Origin: Platycnemis pennipes
Taxonomy: Eukaryota > Arthropoda > Insecta > Odonata > Platycnemididae
Direction of reading: 5' to 3'
NCBI GenBank assembly: GCA_933228895.1
Contig: OW121852.1
Location: 131,993,544 to 132,057,543 of the forward strand
Length of the DNA stretch: 64,000 nt
In this document: piece by piece, positions 33,460 to 45,866 of the stretch
How the letters are laid out: each line of letters starts with the position of its first letter
Position numbering within the stretch: position 1 is the stretch's first letter
Position numbers and translations under genes: made by a program
Notes under the pieces: model-generated
Seen by the model: the letters and a program-made list of their open reading frames with translations, nothing else
Told to the model about the DNA's origin: nothing
The model's database searches: none

Positions 33460-33720
33460 GTGCCATATATCACTCCAGAGTCGGATACGTCGCTGCACTG
33501 CTCGTCCTGTGGAATCCATACTCTCCCTGAAGCCCCTCCTTCCGCATCCTCCCCTCCAGACCCCCCCCCCCACCCTTTGCCGCTTCCCGCCCCCTCCCTC
33601 CCCCCGCTGGATGCCGTAGTTCGCGTCGCGGGAGCGGCTGTGATCGGCCGCTTCGGCGAGGTAGCTCCGTACGACGCCCGCCCGGCCCTTTGGCAGGGTC
33701 GCCATATAGATCGATTGTGA
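33460..33720. promoter_or_regulatory. GC/CpG-rich block with C-tracts
   Basis: C-run of 10 near 33571, CCCTCCC repeats and CpG-rich 33600-33690. Frames on both strands (33460-33720 plus, 33252-33812 minus) overlap with no motif. Possible island or noncoding first exon. Confidence 0.25.
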
Positions 33721-34559
33721 CAATTCTTGCATCTTAGCTTAGTGAGAAAGGTTTTAGAATTCGCTTGAGGACGGATGTGTGTGTTTTCGTCTGTGATACC
33801 TTGGTGTGCCAAAGGTACGTCCTACTCCGGGAAGGAGAGAAGACGACCGCATTCTGACGGAGGCTTTTTGCTTCCTAGTCGGCTAAGGTATCTCTCGCCC
33901 CGTGGTGCTAAGGCATGAAGTGAATCCATTCTTTAATCACTATTGAAGGGAGGAAGTTACGCGTGTACTTACCACAACCATCGCCGTTTTCGGGGTATTC
34001 TGTCAAAATTTCGTGATGTTGCTACTAGTGGAAGAATCTTCGTGATACGTGTGGGTTTTGAAAGATACGTCTTGTGTGTTTTTTGGTCCGGTACGGATGT
34101 TTTCTTTGAAGAAATTCTCATTTTGTGATTCATCGCTCGCGAGGGAAAGTTATCTCAAAGTTTTTTTGTCGTGCCACTAAGCCTTTCTCTTAAAGTTCGT
34201 GAGTGGGTGCATCCCTTGTCTTCGGCGGAGTGTGACAGGTTCTGAAGGCAGGCGACCGTTTCGCCGCGCAATGTGCCAAGTGCGACCCTTCTCGTCGGAT
34301 ACTGTCTCATCCACGGCCTTATACCCGGAGGAGATAATCTGTAACGAGCTATTTAGTGCTAGTCTTTCAGTCGCCTGTGGAGCCTTGAGCGGTGATTCAA
34401 ATCTGTTTAAAAACTTGGTCCAAACGGTGGATATGTTATTCGAGTATCTTTGGTTAGCGTTACATTGAATTAAGCTCGAGTGTTCGACGAACTTGGTTTT
34501 TCACCCAAATTCGCGTCTCATGAGAATGCTTCGTTTTCCAGCGAGCGACAATCGCTCCT
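33721..34559. other. No gene recognised
   Basis: Unique sequence between two GC-rich blocks. Open frames of 61 and 89 codons without motifs. Confidence 0.4.
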
Positions 34560-35110
34560 GCCATGGCGAATGTGGCCCGCCTCCCCGTAAAGCGTGACTT
34601 TCAACGGGTTCGTACGTGCGTTAACTACGGCTTCTTTTCGTCGCGGCCAGCGGTTTTTCGGTCGTCATCGCGTTCGGAATTGCCACAGTCGAATAATGCC
34701 CCCGTGCCAGCGACCCAAAATGGCTGCCCGTTTGAGTGGTAGCGGAATCGGGGTATATCCTATGGCCCCGTGTATGTGTCGGGCCTTACGGCAGGCGTGA
34801 CACGCGTTCGCACTCGCAGGGCGAATTCGCCAGCGGGGTGCGGGCCCCTCCATCCGGAAATGATATGATGGAGGGGTGTACTTTCGCTCTCGACCGCCCC
34901 CCCCACCTTTTTCCCTCCCCCCTTCGCGGGGCCTGCAGCCTCTCGGGGACTGCAGCAGAGAGGCGCCTTGTGGACGGCGCGTGAAAGTAGGTTTCTGGGC
35001 GGTCGGGGCAGGAGGGGGCAGTGGCCCCGGGGCAGGTTCGCGCCACGCTGCCCTCCTCCCGCCCCGACCGGACTCCTACCAGAGGCGGCTGCATGTCGTA
35101 GGATATATGT
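34560..35110. promoter_or_regulatory. GC/CpG-rich block with strong GC hairpin
   Basis: The most extensive CpG-rich block in the window. 35001-35069 can fold with GGTCGGGGC pairing to GCCCCGACC and GCAG/CTGC plus GGAGG/CCTCC inside. Overlapping frames of up to 132 codons on both strands have no motif. Confidence 0.3.
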
Positions 35111-36676
35111 ACCACGTGGATATTCGAAACTTGGCTGTATGTTAATGTATATGGTCAAGGATGCTATCCTTCACTGCATGTCCCGGAACTGATACTGCCC
35201 CATACCCTCCATAGTAATTAAAAGCTCATCTGTGATCTGTTATGAGGTGTCCAACACCTGGTTTCGGCCCCGATTCTAGCGTCATAAGGGTCCTAAACGA
35301 TGCTGGCCTGGGCGGGTGGTCTAATTAATTTCGGAACTTAACTAAGGACCCACTCGTATGTTTTTCAAATGCGTTCGGGATTATTCCGTATCGGAATCTA
35401 TCTCGAACGATTCAAGCACACCGCTGGTACGGTAAATGTTCTGGTTAATATATCTTTACACTAAATTTTAATTGGTAAGTGAAATGCTCGTTCCTCCGCT
35501 TAAATGTTTTCGTCTTTCAGTGGTTACTCTGACGGGGGTGTGCCGAACGTTCTTTGCTGGTATGTCACCTCCGTAATCGAGCGCAGAGTCCCTTTAATGC
35601 AATTTTATCGCCGTAGGGTTCGAGTTAACCGTCATGAAACCTGAGGAATCGCTGGCAACCGGCAACCCGAGCGGCCATTCTCGAAATCATGCTAAGCGTA
35701 CGCCAGTGGCAGTGGCTTAATTGGTCTGCAAACATAATTTTCTATTCCTCAGTTCACTATGATGCCATGGCGGTGGAGGCCGTCTGGCATTTTTCAATTT
35801 TTTGTTGACTCGTAGGGATGGACGTATCATGTTTGGAAAGACTATTGATTTTTTCGACACTGCACTTAGTTCTTCGTTTTACCACTGGGTGTTACAAAGA
35901 GCGATTAGAAAATGGGTCACTCTTTCTGGTCTTGGTTGGTAAATTCCCTTCGGACTTTGATAAATCATGAAGTCCTGATGCTTGTTCCTCTCTCCATTGT
36001 TTTGGTTTAGGATTTTTCTCGGTTCCTCATGATTTCACAGCATTTGCCCATTGTGATTGCCGCGCTGCCTATGTAGTGAAGCTAGTAGTCCTGGTAGACT
36101 TTGCTGCCTTAAAGGGTAGCTTTCGATCCAACGTTTCATATCCATTATCGAAGACTTTTTTAATTCACATGTTAATACCCTTGAATAAGCGCCCGGCAGT
36201 CGAAGCTAAATGTTTATTTTCAACTTCCTGACGTACAATGTATGGATAAAGTATTTTTTTATCGCATGTGCGTAGTTGTAATGGTTTATGACTGGTGTCA
36301 TCTCTAGCCTGTAGCACGGAACAGCCCCGGTTTTCGCTTACATGTTTACAAGATGTGCTATATCCTCGCGCGCGAATGCCTTCGCTTTGTTTTCTTTAAA
36401 AACTGGTAAGACTGAATATTGGGTTTAATCCTGCGAGGATAACCTTAATGGAACGAGCAGGACGTGTAGTGTGGAGAAGGCTTATTGTTTGGCAATTGGG
36501 TCTACTTAGAAAGCTTTTCGTATTTATTTGTCAAGGGTTCGCGTAAAATGAATTATTTATATACTCTTCCTGGAAATCATATTGCCTTTTTTGAACCTCT
36601 AATTTTATCTTTTCGGATTACGAAGATGAGAGCTGTTTTCGTAAGAAATGAGGCATACGGCATCATGCGTACTATT
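35111..36676. other. No gene recognised
   Basis: 1.5 kb of unique noncoding-looking sequence. A 73-codon frame at 36485-36706 has no motif. Confidence 0.4.
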
Positions 36677-37610
36677 CTAAACCCCGGAACGTCAAGATCG
36701 GGTTGAAATGACCCATGCAGTCGAAATTTTTATTTTTTGGTATGTTACCCGTTAGGGGCGCACATGATTTTCGTATGGTCCTCATAAATGTGTTAATCGT
36801 CGGTTTGAAAAAAATTAACGCCGATGGATTTTTATGTGATAAATAGGAAAAATTAGAGCTTGGGTCAGTTTGACCCGATGTTGGCGAGTAACTATTCCTA
36901 GTTCATTTTGTTTTGAAAAAAAACGAGATGTTTACAATTTATATGATACCACGACCACAATCGAATGATCCGTTCTTTCAATCTGCGAATATTGCAGTTA
37001 GGTGGCGATAAAAGTCAAAGAAGCCAAGTTGTCCAGTGAACCGCGTATCGCTGTCTGTAGTGGTGTATCGCATGTGAGCATTGTGGGATACAATCCGCAG
37101 CCATCAGTCATTATGGGATTCGTTGAAAGCGTTCTGTTTGATGAGTACAGCTCAAATACTTGAGATAATAGAGTGATGAGTTGTGCAGTAACGGAGAAGC
37201 AGAAATGGTGACGGAATCAACTTCATGTTTTGGTTAGGATGCTTTGTGACTATGTAACAGTCTCTATTGCTGCACACTTCAAGTGTGCTTTGCTCTTGCT
37301 GTCGACACTCAACAAAAAATAATCTCAGCGAAACTGATTCTTGCTTTGGCGGCAGTTTTACATTCAGAGCTAATATGCCTGTGGGCATGGATCGTTATAT
37401 TGATTTTCTTCGCTTCGGGTTTTAATAATTGGATTTCTCGCTTCTTTTTTCGGTATCTACTTGGAATATAAATTGAAAAATATCTATAAGACATGCATAA
37501 CTTTTGCTAGGAACGAAAATAGCATTTGTTACAATAAACATATATGGTTCAAAATTGACGCATCGTGGCGTTTCACGGAGGGCATATCAACTTGACGTTT
37601 CGAGGGTTAA
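36677..37610. mobile_element. piggyBac-like nonautonomous element
   Basis: The right end reads CTTGACGTTTCGAGGGTTAA (37591-37610). The left end, 36677-36696, reads CTAAACCCCGGAACGTCAAG, matching the inverted right end at 16 of 20 positions, including a TTAA now mutated to CTAA. Near the left end lies a 19-bp imperfect inverted pair (36696-36714 with 36862-36880, cores GATCGGGTT and TTGACCCGATG). No transposase motif is recognisable. TTAA plus GGG/CCC ends support piggyBac. This family differs from the 61086-63617 element. Confidence 0.6.
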
Positions 37611-37984
37611 AGTCGCCAGGTGTCCCGGATTTTTATGGAGACACTACTAATCAAGAACACTTCCCTTGTCTGATGAATTTCCAAATCCCTTCCAGTTGGC
37701 TTTGTGTATGCGAGACTAGTGTTTATTTCTGTTCATATTCTTGTCTGCAGCCGTGGTGTTCGGAAGCTATTATGTGCAGGGCATAATCTTTCGGTGCGAG
37801 GAATAAGAAGTCTTTTGGCACATATTAGGTCAAAAGATGTGCAATATATCGTGAGACGTGTCTTCGTAAGTGGTGGATGTTGCTTAAGGAGGCTGGAGAG
37901 CGGTGATCAAGGGTCACTGAGTGTACATTGTATTCATTTTTCAAGTTCGTCGAAAAAATACTAGTTATGCGGTTTTGCCATTGT

Positions 37985-38385
37985 GTAATTATACATGAAT
38001 GGTATATTGCATTAAATTGAAACATGTTGTGACGTAGCAAAACAAATATATAAAGTCTTGGTTTACCATTGGTAGTTTTCGGCGCGGTATTTGAAATGTA
38101 AGTGAAAGTTGCATTGAATTATTCTTTTTTTTTATCTCGGAGTCGGTGTGACACCATGATATTTGTCAGTATTCATTGTAATACTATGCTGTTTATTATT
38201 TTAAGTTTAGAAGAAAGTCTGTTTGTTGACTCATGGACCTTACGGTTACGTGTTTAAAAATTTCGAATTGCCAAAAATTCAAATCGGTATAGTGCATTTA
38301 TTTTTACCCCTAGCTATCACTGATAAGGACACACATATGTATTAAGTTTCACGCAGATCTATGCATAGACAAAAATCGCTCCAGG
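37985..38385 (+). repeat. Dispersed repeat family X, copy 2
   Basis: Collinear homologue of 13988-14412 with scattered substitutions and small indels. Both ends of the homology are gradual, so the termini are not defined. Confidence 0.7.
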
Positions 38386-39395
38386 CACCTTAAGGAGGAT
38401 CCACCAAATTATGAAGTAGATGTCATTTTTGTGAAAATTTCAGGACACCATTTTTTCGCCGTTCTATCGATTGGCAAAAAAATATGAGGCCTTTTCATCG
38501 TATATTTGAAGAAAAAAGAGGTCAAAAATCAGCTATTTTATACGTGGTTATACGCCACAGGCATGGCTCTTGCAGTAAAATTTGCAGATTAATAATGTAA
38601 AGAGAAATGTTGTTTTGACGAAAAACTAATATAAGATGCGTAATTTTATGTAGAATTTAGTATTGTAAAAAAGTGCTGACCCTACGACACTTGTTTAATT
38701 GATATTAATAAATGTTTGCTCGAAAAAATCAGAAAAGCCTTATTTACTTGAAAGTGGCGCTACAGTATGTTGTTACCATTGGCAACGGTACTTGTGACGG
38801 AACGTGCTTACAAGCGAATTTACTAACGTAATTTCGGACAATACCTTACCAAGGTCCTTCTTATATTTTTCTGTAATTTAAATATTTCATTGGTTATTGA
38901 CATGATGTAATTAATATCAGTGCTTCCAAATGGTAGCAGCGTCGTTGTTTCCAAACAATTTTCAAAAATACGAATATTATTAAAATTCAAAACTGTTGTA
39001 TTTGCAAGGGAATAGTTTAAAACTAAGTAAGAAAATATTTAACCTATTTAGAATACGTATTAGCGGGATTGAGCATGTATTCTCACTTTGTAAATCAAAC
39101 GTGGAAACAACACTTCAGCCATGTTCCGAAGGCAAAATGAGTTAAGAGAGCTGGTAAAAAATAGAATGCAACTACAACGCGCTATAAAATAGCATACCCA
39201 TACAATTATTGTGCATGTGTCATCACCCTATAGATGATTTTCCATAGGTGTTTTTCTGGATAGGTATTTATTCATTCAATAACACAGCTCTTTTACGGGA
39301 TATTGAATCACTGAGTCACGGTGGAACCTCCTAAGTATCGGTCTGCAACTATGACCTGTGTTGAGCTTCCTGGATTTCGGCTTCTCCGACTCAAT
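38386..39395. other. No gene recognised
   Basis: AT-rich unique sequence with no open frame above 60 codons until the GC-rich block. Confidence 0.4.
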
Positions 39396-39397
39396 GT

Positions 39398-39860
39398 TTG
39401 AATTTCGCCGGGAGGGCCTATCGGAGGCTCGGCCTTGGTCATGAGGGCAAAACTCAGCGTGCAGGCCGAGGACCCACGTGCTCGTGCAGAGGCGAGTCCT
39501 CCCACCGCCAGTCTGCAAATCTCCTGCAGTTTGTCTGTCCCCGCTCTCGGCCACGCTCGCCCCCTCCCCCCCCTGCCCCCCTTTCCTTCCTCGTTGGCAG
39601 CGGCGGCGGCGGCTGCGACGTGAAATCGATAGCGTGTAGTCCCTTCCCCTCGTGCGCTCCCCGCCGTCACACTCTTCGAGACTTCGCCCCCCCCCCCCCC
39701 TCCCCCCCTGATTCTTTCTTTCGCGGCCGCCCCTGTGCCGAGGGGCGGAGGAGGCCTGGCTAGCCCAGCGCGTTGGCTCCAGTCAGTCGGACGTACGCCG
39801 GCCCTGGCGATGCCACTTCGGGGCATGGCTTTTCCACTTCTCGCTAGTTCGTTTGCCGCA
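39398..39860. promoter_or_regulatory. GC/CpG-rich block with GGC and C runs
   Basis: Contains GCGGCGGCGGCGGCTGCGACG (39600-39620) and a C run at 39687-39698. A 218-codon minus frame (39308-39964) and a 121-codon plus frame overlap through it, with Gly/Ala/Arg-biased translations and no motif. Such frames are expected by chance in GC-rich DNA. Confidence 0.25.
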
Positions 39861-40991
39861 CTTGCATGGACTCGGTGGGAAAATACTGTGATGCCCGCAG
39901 AATATCGCTTCGCCGATCTGGTCGCGGGAGGGATGTTCAGCAAAACGTGTATGCATGCCTTCATTTGGTCATCCTAACTGTTAGGGTTGAGACGAGGAAT
40001 AACTGCCCAAGGCCGAGATCTCGTTGCTGGATGGAAGGATGATTGATTCACGAGAGGAGGGAGTTATAGGGAGCCGTGAGGGAATGGTGTACGACAGTAA
40101 TTCTAAATAGCGTGTTAGAGTAATCGCAACTTATCCAAAAAAATGGGGCATGCATGCCAATGAGTTCATGCCAATCTCAATTCAAAATGTAATACATTTA
40201 TGGAAGTGCCAGCGGTAATTGTCTGATAGGAACCCCACGTGACTCTCTACTTCACTCCCAGCGGCGCCGCTGTGGTTGGTCTGCGCGTAAGCGGTGGTTT
40301 GATTTGCTGGCCCAAATTCTGAGATTTCGTCTAATATATAAGATTGTTTCATTCTTTATTCGTTTGATGGACTGGCGAAGGATATGGTTCAGGAGCTATC
40401 GCCTTCGCTTGTCGATAGAAATGGAATCACTTGCCATTTTGGGATCCACTTGAAGGGGTATTTGGGTTGAAGATTTTCTAAAGTGGTACCTTGAAGCCAT
40501 CATTTAAAATTGTCAAGCGAGGAAGTATATCACAATACACAAGAGTTTGACGATAATCAGGTTAAGATTTTTACAATTTAATTGCTATTCACCATAAATA
40601 GTGCCATGGCTGAAAATTAGGACGGCTAGATCTTCTGAATTGTTATCGAAAATAGGCGCTTTTTTCAATTACGTAATAATACATTCATATATTGAAATTA
40701 AATAAAACCCTCATGATTAACACATGGAAGTCTTAATTGGAGATTGCTGGGCATATGGTGTGCAGCTCTTAAAATCAATTTCATTAACAGTGTATCAGAA
40801 TCCATAAATGTTTTAGCAAGTTTAACATGGAGAAGCATATAATATCGTTGGTTTATTTATTTTTTGCTTACTCTCCAACTATGTGACTCAGTGGCATTGT
40901 AGTTTTCGGGAGGACAATGTGTTATCAACCCAGGGCAAGAAGTTTACTGTGTAGGAGGCCCCATTTTCTTAGGTTCGTTGTCAGAAATTTG
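39861..40991. other. No gene recognised
   Basis: Unique sequence without coding signal. Confidence 0.4.
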
Positions 40992-41406
40992 CTTCGGGGG
41001 TTCTAAGTCTAGTGTAGCGTAACTTGAAACAAATCAGCCTTGCCCGTTCGGTGCCGACATAGTACAAATCTCTTCCATTAATTTTCAGTGCTTGGTATTT
41101 ACTTTGACAGTGCCCATTCCTATCTCTTCTCACTGGTAACGTTCACTGCTTACGTTGTTATGAAGCATGTTATTTCACCGGCCCCAGAACAGAATTTGAA
41201 CCAATACATACATATCAGATTGAAAAGAACAATTATTAACCGCGTATATGCATCAAACTAGTGATCATGTTTCGATACACTTAACACTTGAATTATACGC
41301 TGTGCATTCCGGATTATCATGCCCAGTTAAAATCAGATTGGCAAAATTATTGGGAAAAAATATCGGGGAGGGGGCTGAAGTCCCCTGAGGCTATGTGCTT
41401 GGTTGC
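40992..41406 (-). mobile_element. hAT-like nonautonomous element, copy 3
   Basis: Reverse-complement homologue of 7814-8247 across about 400 bp, from CAGAAATTTGCTTCGGGGG at the left to GGCTATGTGCTTGGTTG at the right. The outer left TIR is lost. Similar length to copy 1, so copies 1 and 3 represent the undeleted form. Confidence 0.75.
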
Positions 41407-44400
41407 AGGTGATGTGACAAAGTGGCCGCATGCACAGCCCTGGCTCGATGGTTAAAAATGCTCTGACCCGAACTCCCTTCTCCTCCGACCCCCACGTGAC
41501 CGCTGACCCACTGAGGAGGGGGTCATCGGCGAAGTGACGTGGCCCGTGGGACCCCCGAGCATATCCTGTGGAAATTAGGCGGCTCTCACAGCTCAGTCGA
41601 GGCGAATCGCCTTTCTCTCTCTCTCTTTTGCGATTGCTGCTCGAAATTAGAGGCGTGGCCTTCACCGTAGACCACGCCAGGCGGCCGAAGACATTCGCTG
41701 CGCGGTCGCTAACTCTGACTTATCCACATTTCGATCGGAAGAAGGCAGTGCGTGATATTAAGTCGACCACTGTGTTTTTGGAAGCTGTCGCTGCCATTCG
41801 AGGCCTCGGCATTTGTTCCATGTCTGCGCTCGGGAGCTTGATTTATCATTGCCAGTCTTAAATGCGTGGGGAGAGTGAAAACGTTGAGCGCTAATTGGGG
41901 CCTTTATTTCGTAGTCTTACGTACCTCGAATAAACTGAACACAAGTTACTATGCTAAGTTCCACAGTTTATTAGAAAGGTGTACAACTGAATTCGCTGCT
42001 TCGGTGTATATGGCGATGCCGTTAGTAGCGTAGACGGACTTACACTTTTTTAATGATTTGCTGGGCATGACAAAGTGACTTTTTTATTTTATCCAATATG
42101 CAGTTGTTACACGAAGTGACGCCTAAAAAGTTCAATTTAACATAATGACATGGTTTTAAATCTAAGGGACGTAAAACATCAATGTTATTTGCGAGAGCAC
42201 AGTTAACCATAGATGTTATAAGTATCTTGCATTGGTTTTAGAACCCAAATCTTGAAAATTAGGAAAACACTTGAAGAGGAGAAACTTAAAATGCTTAACG
42301 AGGCATTTAACAGCGCAAAACCAATAATAAATGGCCCAGTTTTAATTTAGAACTTGAGATAAAAGTATGCTATGCAAAAAGAGAGGCATCTAATGAAACA
42401 TAATCGTGGTTTTCGTTACTATCGACATTGGATACTCTACCAAGTAAGCATTGTTGGTGCTTATTCATAAATTCATATTTTTAAAATCTTAAGCAGAAAC
42501 TATGGGGAATTTCGATTTGTGAATGGGGATGAAAAGCACCCCCAATTCTGCAAAATAAGTAGTATTTACATAATTCATAATGGGGCTACTGTAAATTAAT
42601 TTTAATGGGCATTGGCGTTGGAAAAAGAACTAAATAGTAATTTTCAAGAAGTGGTTAGTCAAATATGTGGGAAAACAATGGATTGTGGGGAAATTACTTT
42701 CATTTTATGGGTACAATTTATGTCGTTTGTGCCTACTGACAGAAATATAACCTTAATTAAAATATGGTAGATGCATTGTTCCAAATGTTTGTACGCGTGA
42801 TTTGGGTGGCCAGCAGTGTACGTGAGTGAATTATTGTTTTGAAGCTTCAATGCAAGGACCAGATCCCGTAGCTTGTAGCCTGTTCGTTAAATGCCAGTTG
42901 GAGGTGGGAAGGGGAGGACTGGAAACTCGGAATCCCCCTCTCTGGGGCAGTGTACTGCTGACAAACGGAGGGGCAGGCCTACTTGGGAAGAACCCGATCT
43001 CCTCCGAGGAGGTGGAGGGTAGGGTGAATCCTCCTCAACTCGGAACAGAAATATAGAGCACTGCCAAACAATCTACAAAGCGCGAATAATCATAATAGAA
43101 AAAGAAACTTCTCCTAGCATTTGTGTCAATCAACGAAAATACATATGATAAAATACATATGATTATTCAGGAAATAATCGTTTGGAATAAAATGTTACTC
43201 CAACCAATGATGAATGCGAAAGTAGTTGATCCTCATTCTCACTCCTAATTGTAATTTCGTTGGGTTAGACGTCGTTTGGCACTGTGTCGTAGATGCGAGG
43301 CTCTTATTCCAGGATGAATTTAATTCGACCCAAGTGTAATTATAAGGCATTTGTTAACGTAATTGGTGGTGGGTTGCCTTAATACGTAATGAAATATATT
43401 AATTGATGCATGGAGTTTTGCATTTTATAGGTGTTACTTCAAGCTTTTTCCCTTCAAGGTGAACCATTTGAGTGGGTGATACTCCTGATATGCAGGAAAA
43501 TATAGATTAATTGACTAATTTATATGAGGTTCAAATGTTTTTAATGCGTAATAATGTTATAGTAATGAAATTGCAGATGGGAGTACTAGAATTTCGTAAC
43601 TCCCTAATGTATCTGGGTTTCTTCGTGGCAGTTATTCGCGTTGTAGCATGCTGCCCGGATGACAGTATCGCCGGTGTTGTTGGAGCCTTTAGTGTTCGAT
43701 GGTAGTGCTATTAAGGTAATAACCACCATCGAGCACTACTGCGCTGAAGATGAAGGTTACGAAGCAGGCGAAACTGTTGTCCGAGCAGTATGGACCAACG
43801 CGGAAGACAACTACTCCAAAGACTCCTTTACTCTGTGGAGGCAACAAAGGGAATCGTGCCTGATATACCCATCAGTGGGAACCTCACAACGATGTAGATA
43901 CGCGCGTATTCATGCGTCTATCGATACTCGCTCTGTGTTCGTAGTGGATGCTAGCGATCCGGAGTCGGGCGTGTTGCGCCGACCGAAATCTTGGAAGGCT
44001 GTTTAATTATCGCAGGACTAGTCCCGCACTCATTAGCGGCCACCGGACAAGTTACTTTCGCGACAGGTATCACACTCCGGGGAAAGGTGGGATGGAGCCT
44101 TCTTACTTGACCCCTTGCGTTGCAGGAATAGTCTTCGGATTGAATCACGAAGTCATTTTTCACGAAAGTGTGACCACATAGAGCAGCAGTAGTGTTTCCA
44201 ATGACATCTTACCGGTCCTTAAAATGCCATCATTTGCTGTCACACTGGCAGTCTGAGATATTCCCACCTCTTCGTTCCTCGTATGATCAGAGCACGTGAC
44301 AGCAAATAATGAATCTGGCGCCACATTTGGGCTTAAATCACGAGCTCTCAAAGCTTATTCTGTGATGCCTTCTTTGATTTTTCCTCGCTTATTGCATTAC

Positions 44401-45815
44401 TAATGCAGCAGCTGCAGGAAGTTTTCTGCGGCAATGTGTATGATCCATCGTCATCCCTCCCACATGTGCTCAACGGTGGTGGCGAAGTGATAGCCCGGGA
44501 GAGGATGTGTAATGAGCATGAACGATTAAATGAATCGTTTTGGTAACACAATCTTATCTTTAGCTTTAACTTTTCCTCGCTCCGAAGTGCCCTAGCGTAA
44601 TTGATCCCCATTTATTACTTGAAAAATTATTTTGATTCAGGCCTTTGACTCTGTACGTAAATAAACATTTTCTAGCTGTTAGCGTTCTGTTGTTCATGAA
44701 CATTTATCTTGCAAAGTGATAACTTTAAGGTTTGTGCTTTTAGCTGTTACCCCTTTGGCCCTTAAGATAGGGCGACGTTAACAACTGATGTCATGTGCTA
44801 TTCGTTATGGTTTCTCATTCGGAAGTGAATATCTTTCTCTTTGACTAAGAAATTCGAACGTGATCAAATAAATATTCTTTTTGCAATGACAGCCCGGTAA
44901 TTAGAAATGCCTCATGTTATTACCCTAGAATATGGATTCCAGTCCATGACACGTAACTATGAATTTTCTTGTCTCAGGCTTTGCACCAGTATCAAATATA
45001 CGTTGTTATCAGTCGGTATATGTTTGCCAAATGCTTCCTTGGGAAGCTATGACGATGAAACGGTGCAAAATGTTGATCATGGCCTGCATGCTCTCGTATA
45101 TTCTCAACGCACTGCTGTCAACCTTATTATAAACTGATCAACGGAATGATAAACGGAAATGATCGTAAATTTCCTTGAGCTGTTTTCGTTTTTGTGTGGA
45201 ACAATTGACACCCACGATTGCCTGACCTGAGCTATCAAGTAGTGGTTGGTTCCCAATCGGTGTGCCGCGGCACTTATGGGTCCCACTTCTTCCAACCTAA
45301 GGACTAATTACTGTAAAACTCCGATTATCCTCGGTAATGGAGAGGGGAGCCGGATCAGGTACGCAAAGAAAATCTAAGAAGGGCGCCCCAAGATTGTAAC
45401 CTCGCTCTGAAGGCTGCTGCCATCGTGAAATGTTTGGATTCACTGCAGATACGGTTGTGGGATGCGAACACATACTGATACAAGAAATGGTGCAGGCGAC
45501 CTTTGTCATACTGGTCTCGTACGTAATCTCCGCTTATGTAACTTTCCCTTCAGTATTCTCTAGCCGGCCTTTTTTGTTTTGGGTCATTTAAAGGTTCTAG
45601 GTGGTGTGTCTCCTCGTTTCTTAAATTGGCTGGCCTTGCCACTGGATTTAAAGGTCAGCTCGGTTTTAAAGTTTGTTGTCGTGGACAAAGGTAAATTTTT
45701 TCATCGTCCGAGTTGCAGTGTAAATGGAGATGAAGCTGTGGAAACCGTCGTCTTAATTGCTTGGCAGTAGGCGGCCGTATTTCTTTACGCTTGTTACGTT
45801 ACACTTAACTTCCGC
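41407..45815. other. No gene recognised
   Basis: 4.4 kb of unique sequence. Open frames of up to 115 codons (43659-44006) have no motif. A 13-bp hairpin with one mismatch lies at 43691-43703/43725-43737 (GTTCGATGGT with ACCATCGAGC). Likely intergenic or 5' intron. Confidence 0.35.
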
Positions 45816-45818
45816 TCG

Positions 45819-45866
45819 TCTACATAATGCCCTGCGAGCTGCCGCCTGTGTGGACGGCGGTAGTAG
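45819..45866 (-). repeat. Isolated LINE 3' tail, degenerate
   Basis: CTACATAATGCCCTGCGAGC then TGCCGCCTGTGTGG: the family hairpin tail in minus orientation with several substitutions and no LINE body. Confidence 0.5.

Noticed and set aside
33252..33812. 186-codon minus-strand open frame
   Set aside because: Spans a C-tract block; no motif, no splice or start support, overlapped on the other strand.
37152..37388. 78-codon minus frame inside the piggyBac-like element as a transposase remnant
   Set aside because: I could not match it to any catalytic block with confidence.
39308..39964. 218-codon minus-strand open frame, Gly/Ala/Arg-rich
   Set aside because: Composition follows from the CpG/GGC-rich DNA; frames on the other strand are also open; no domain.
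43659..44006. 115-codon open frame
   Set aside because: No recognisable motif, begins inside a hairpin, and neighbouring frames overlap on both strands.
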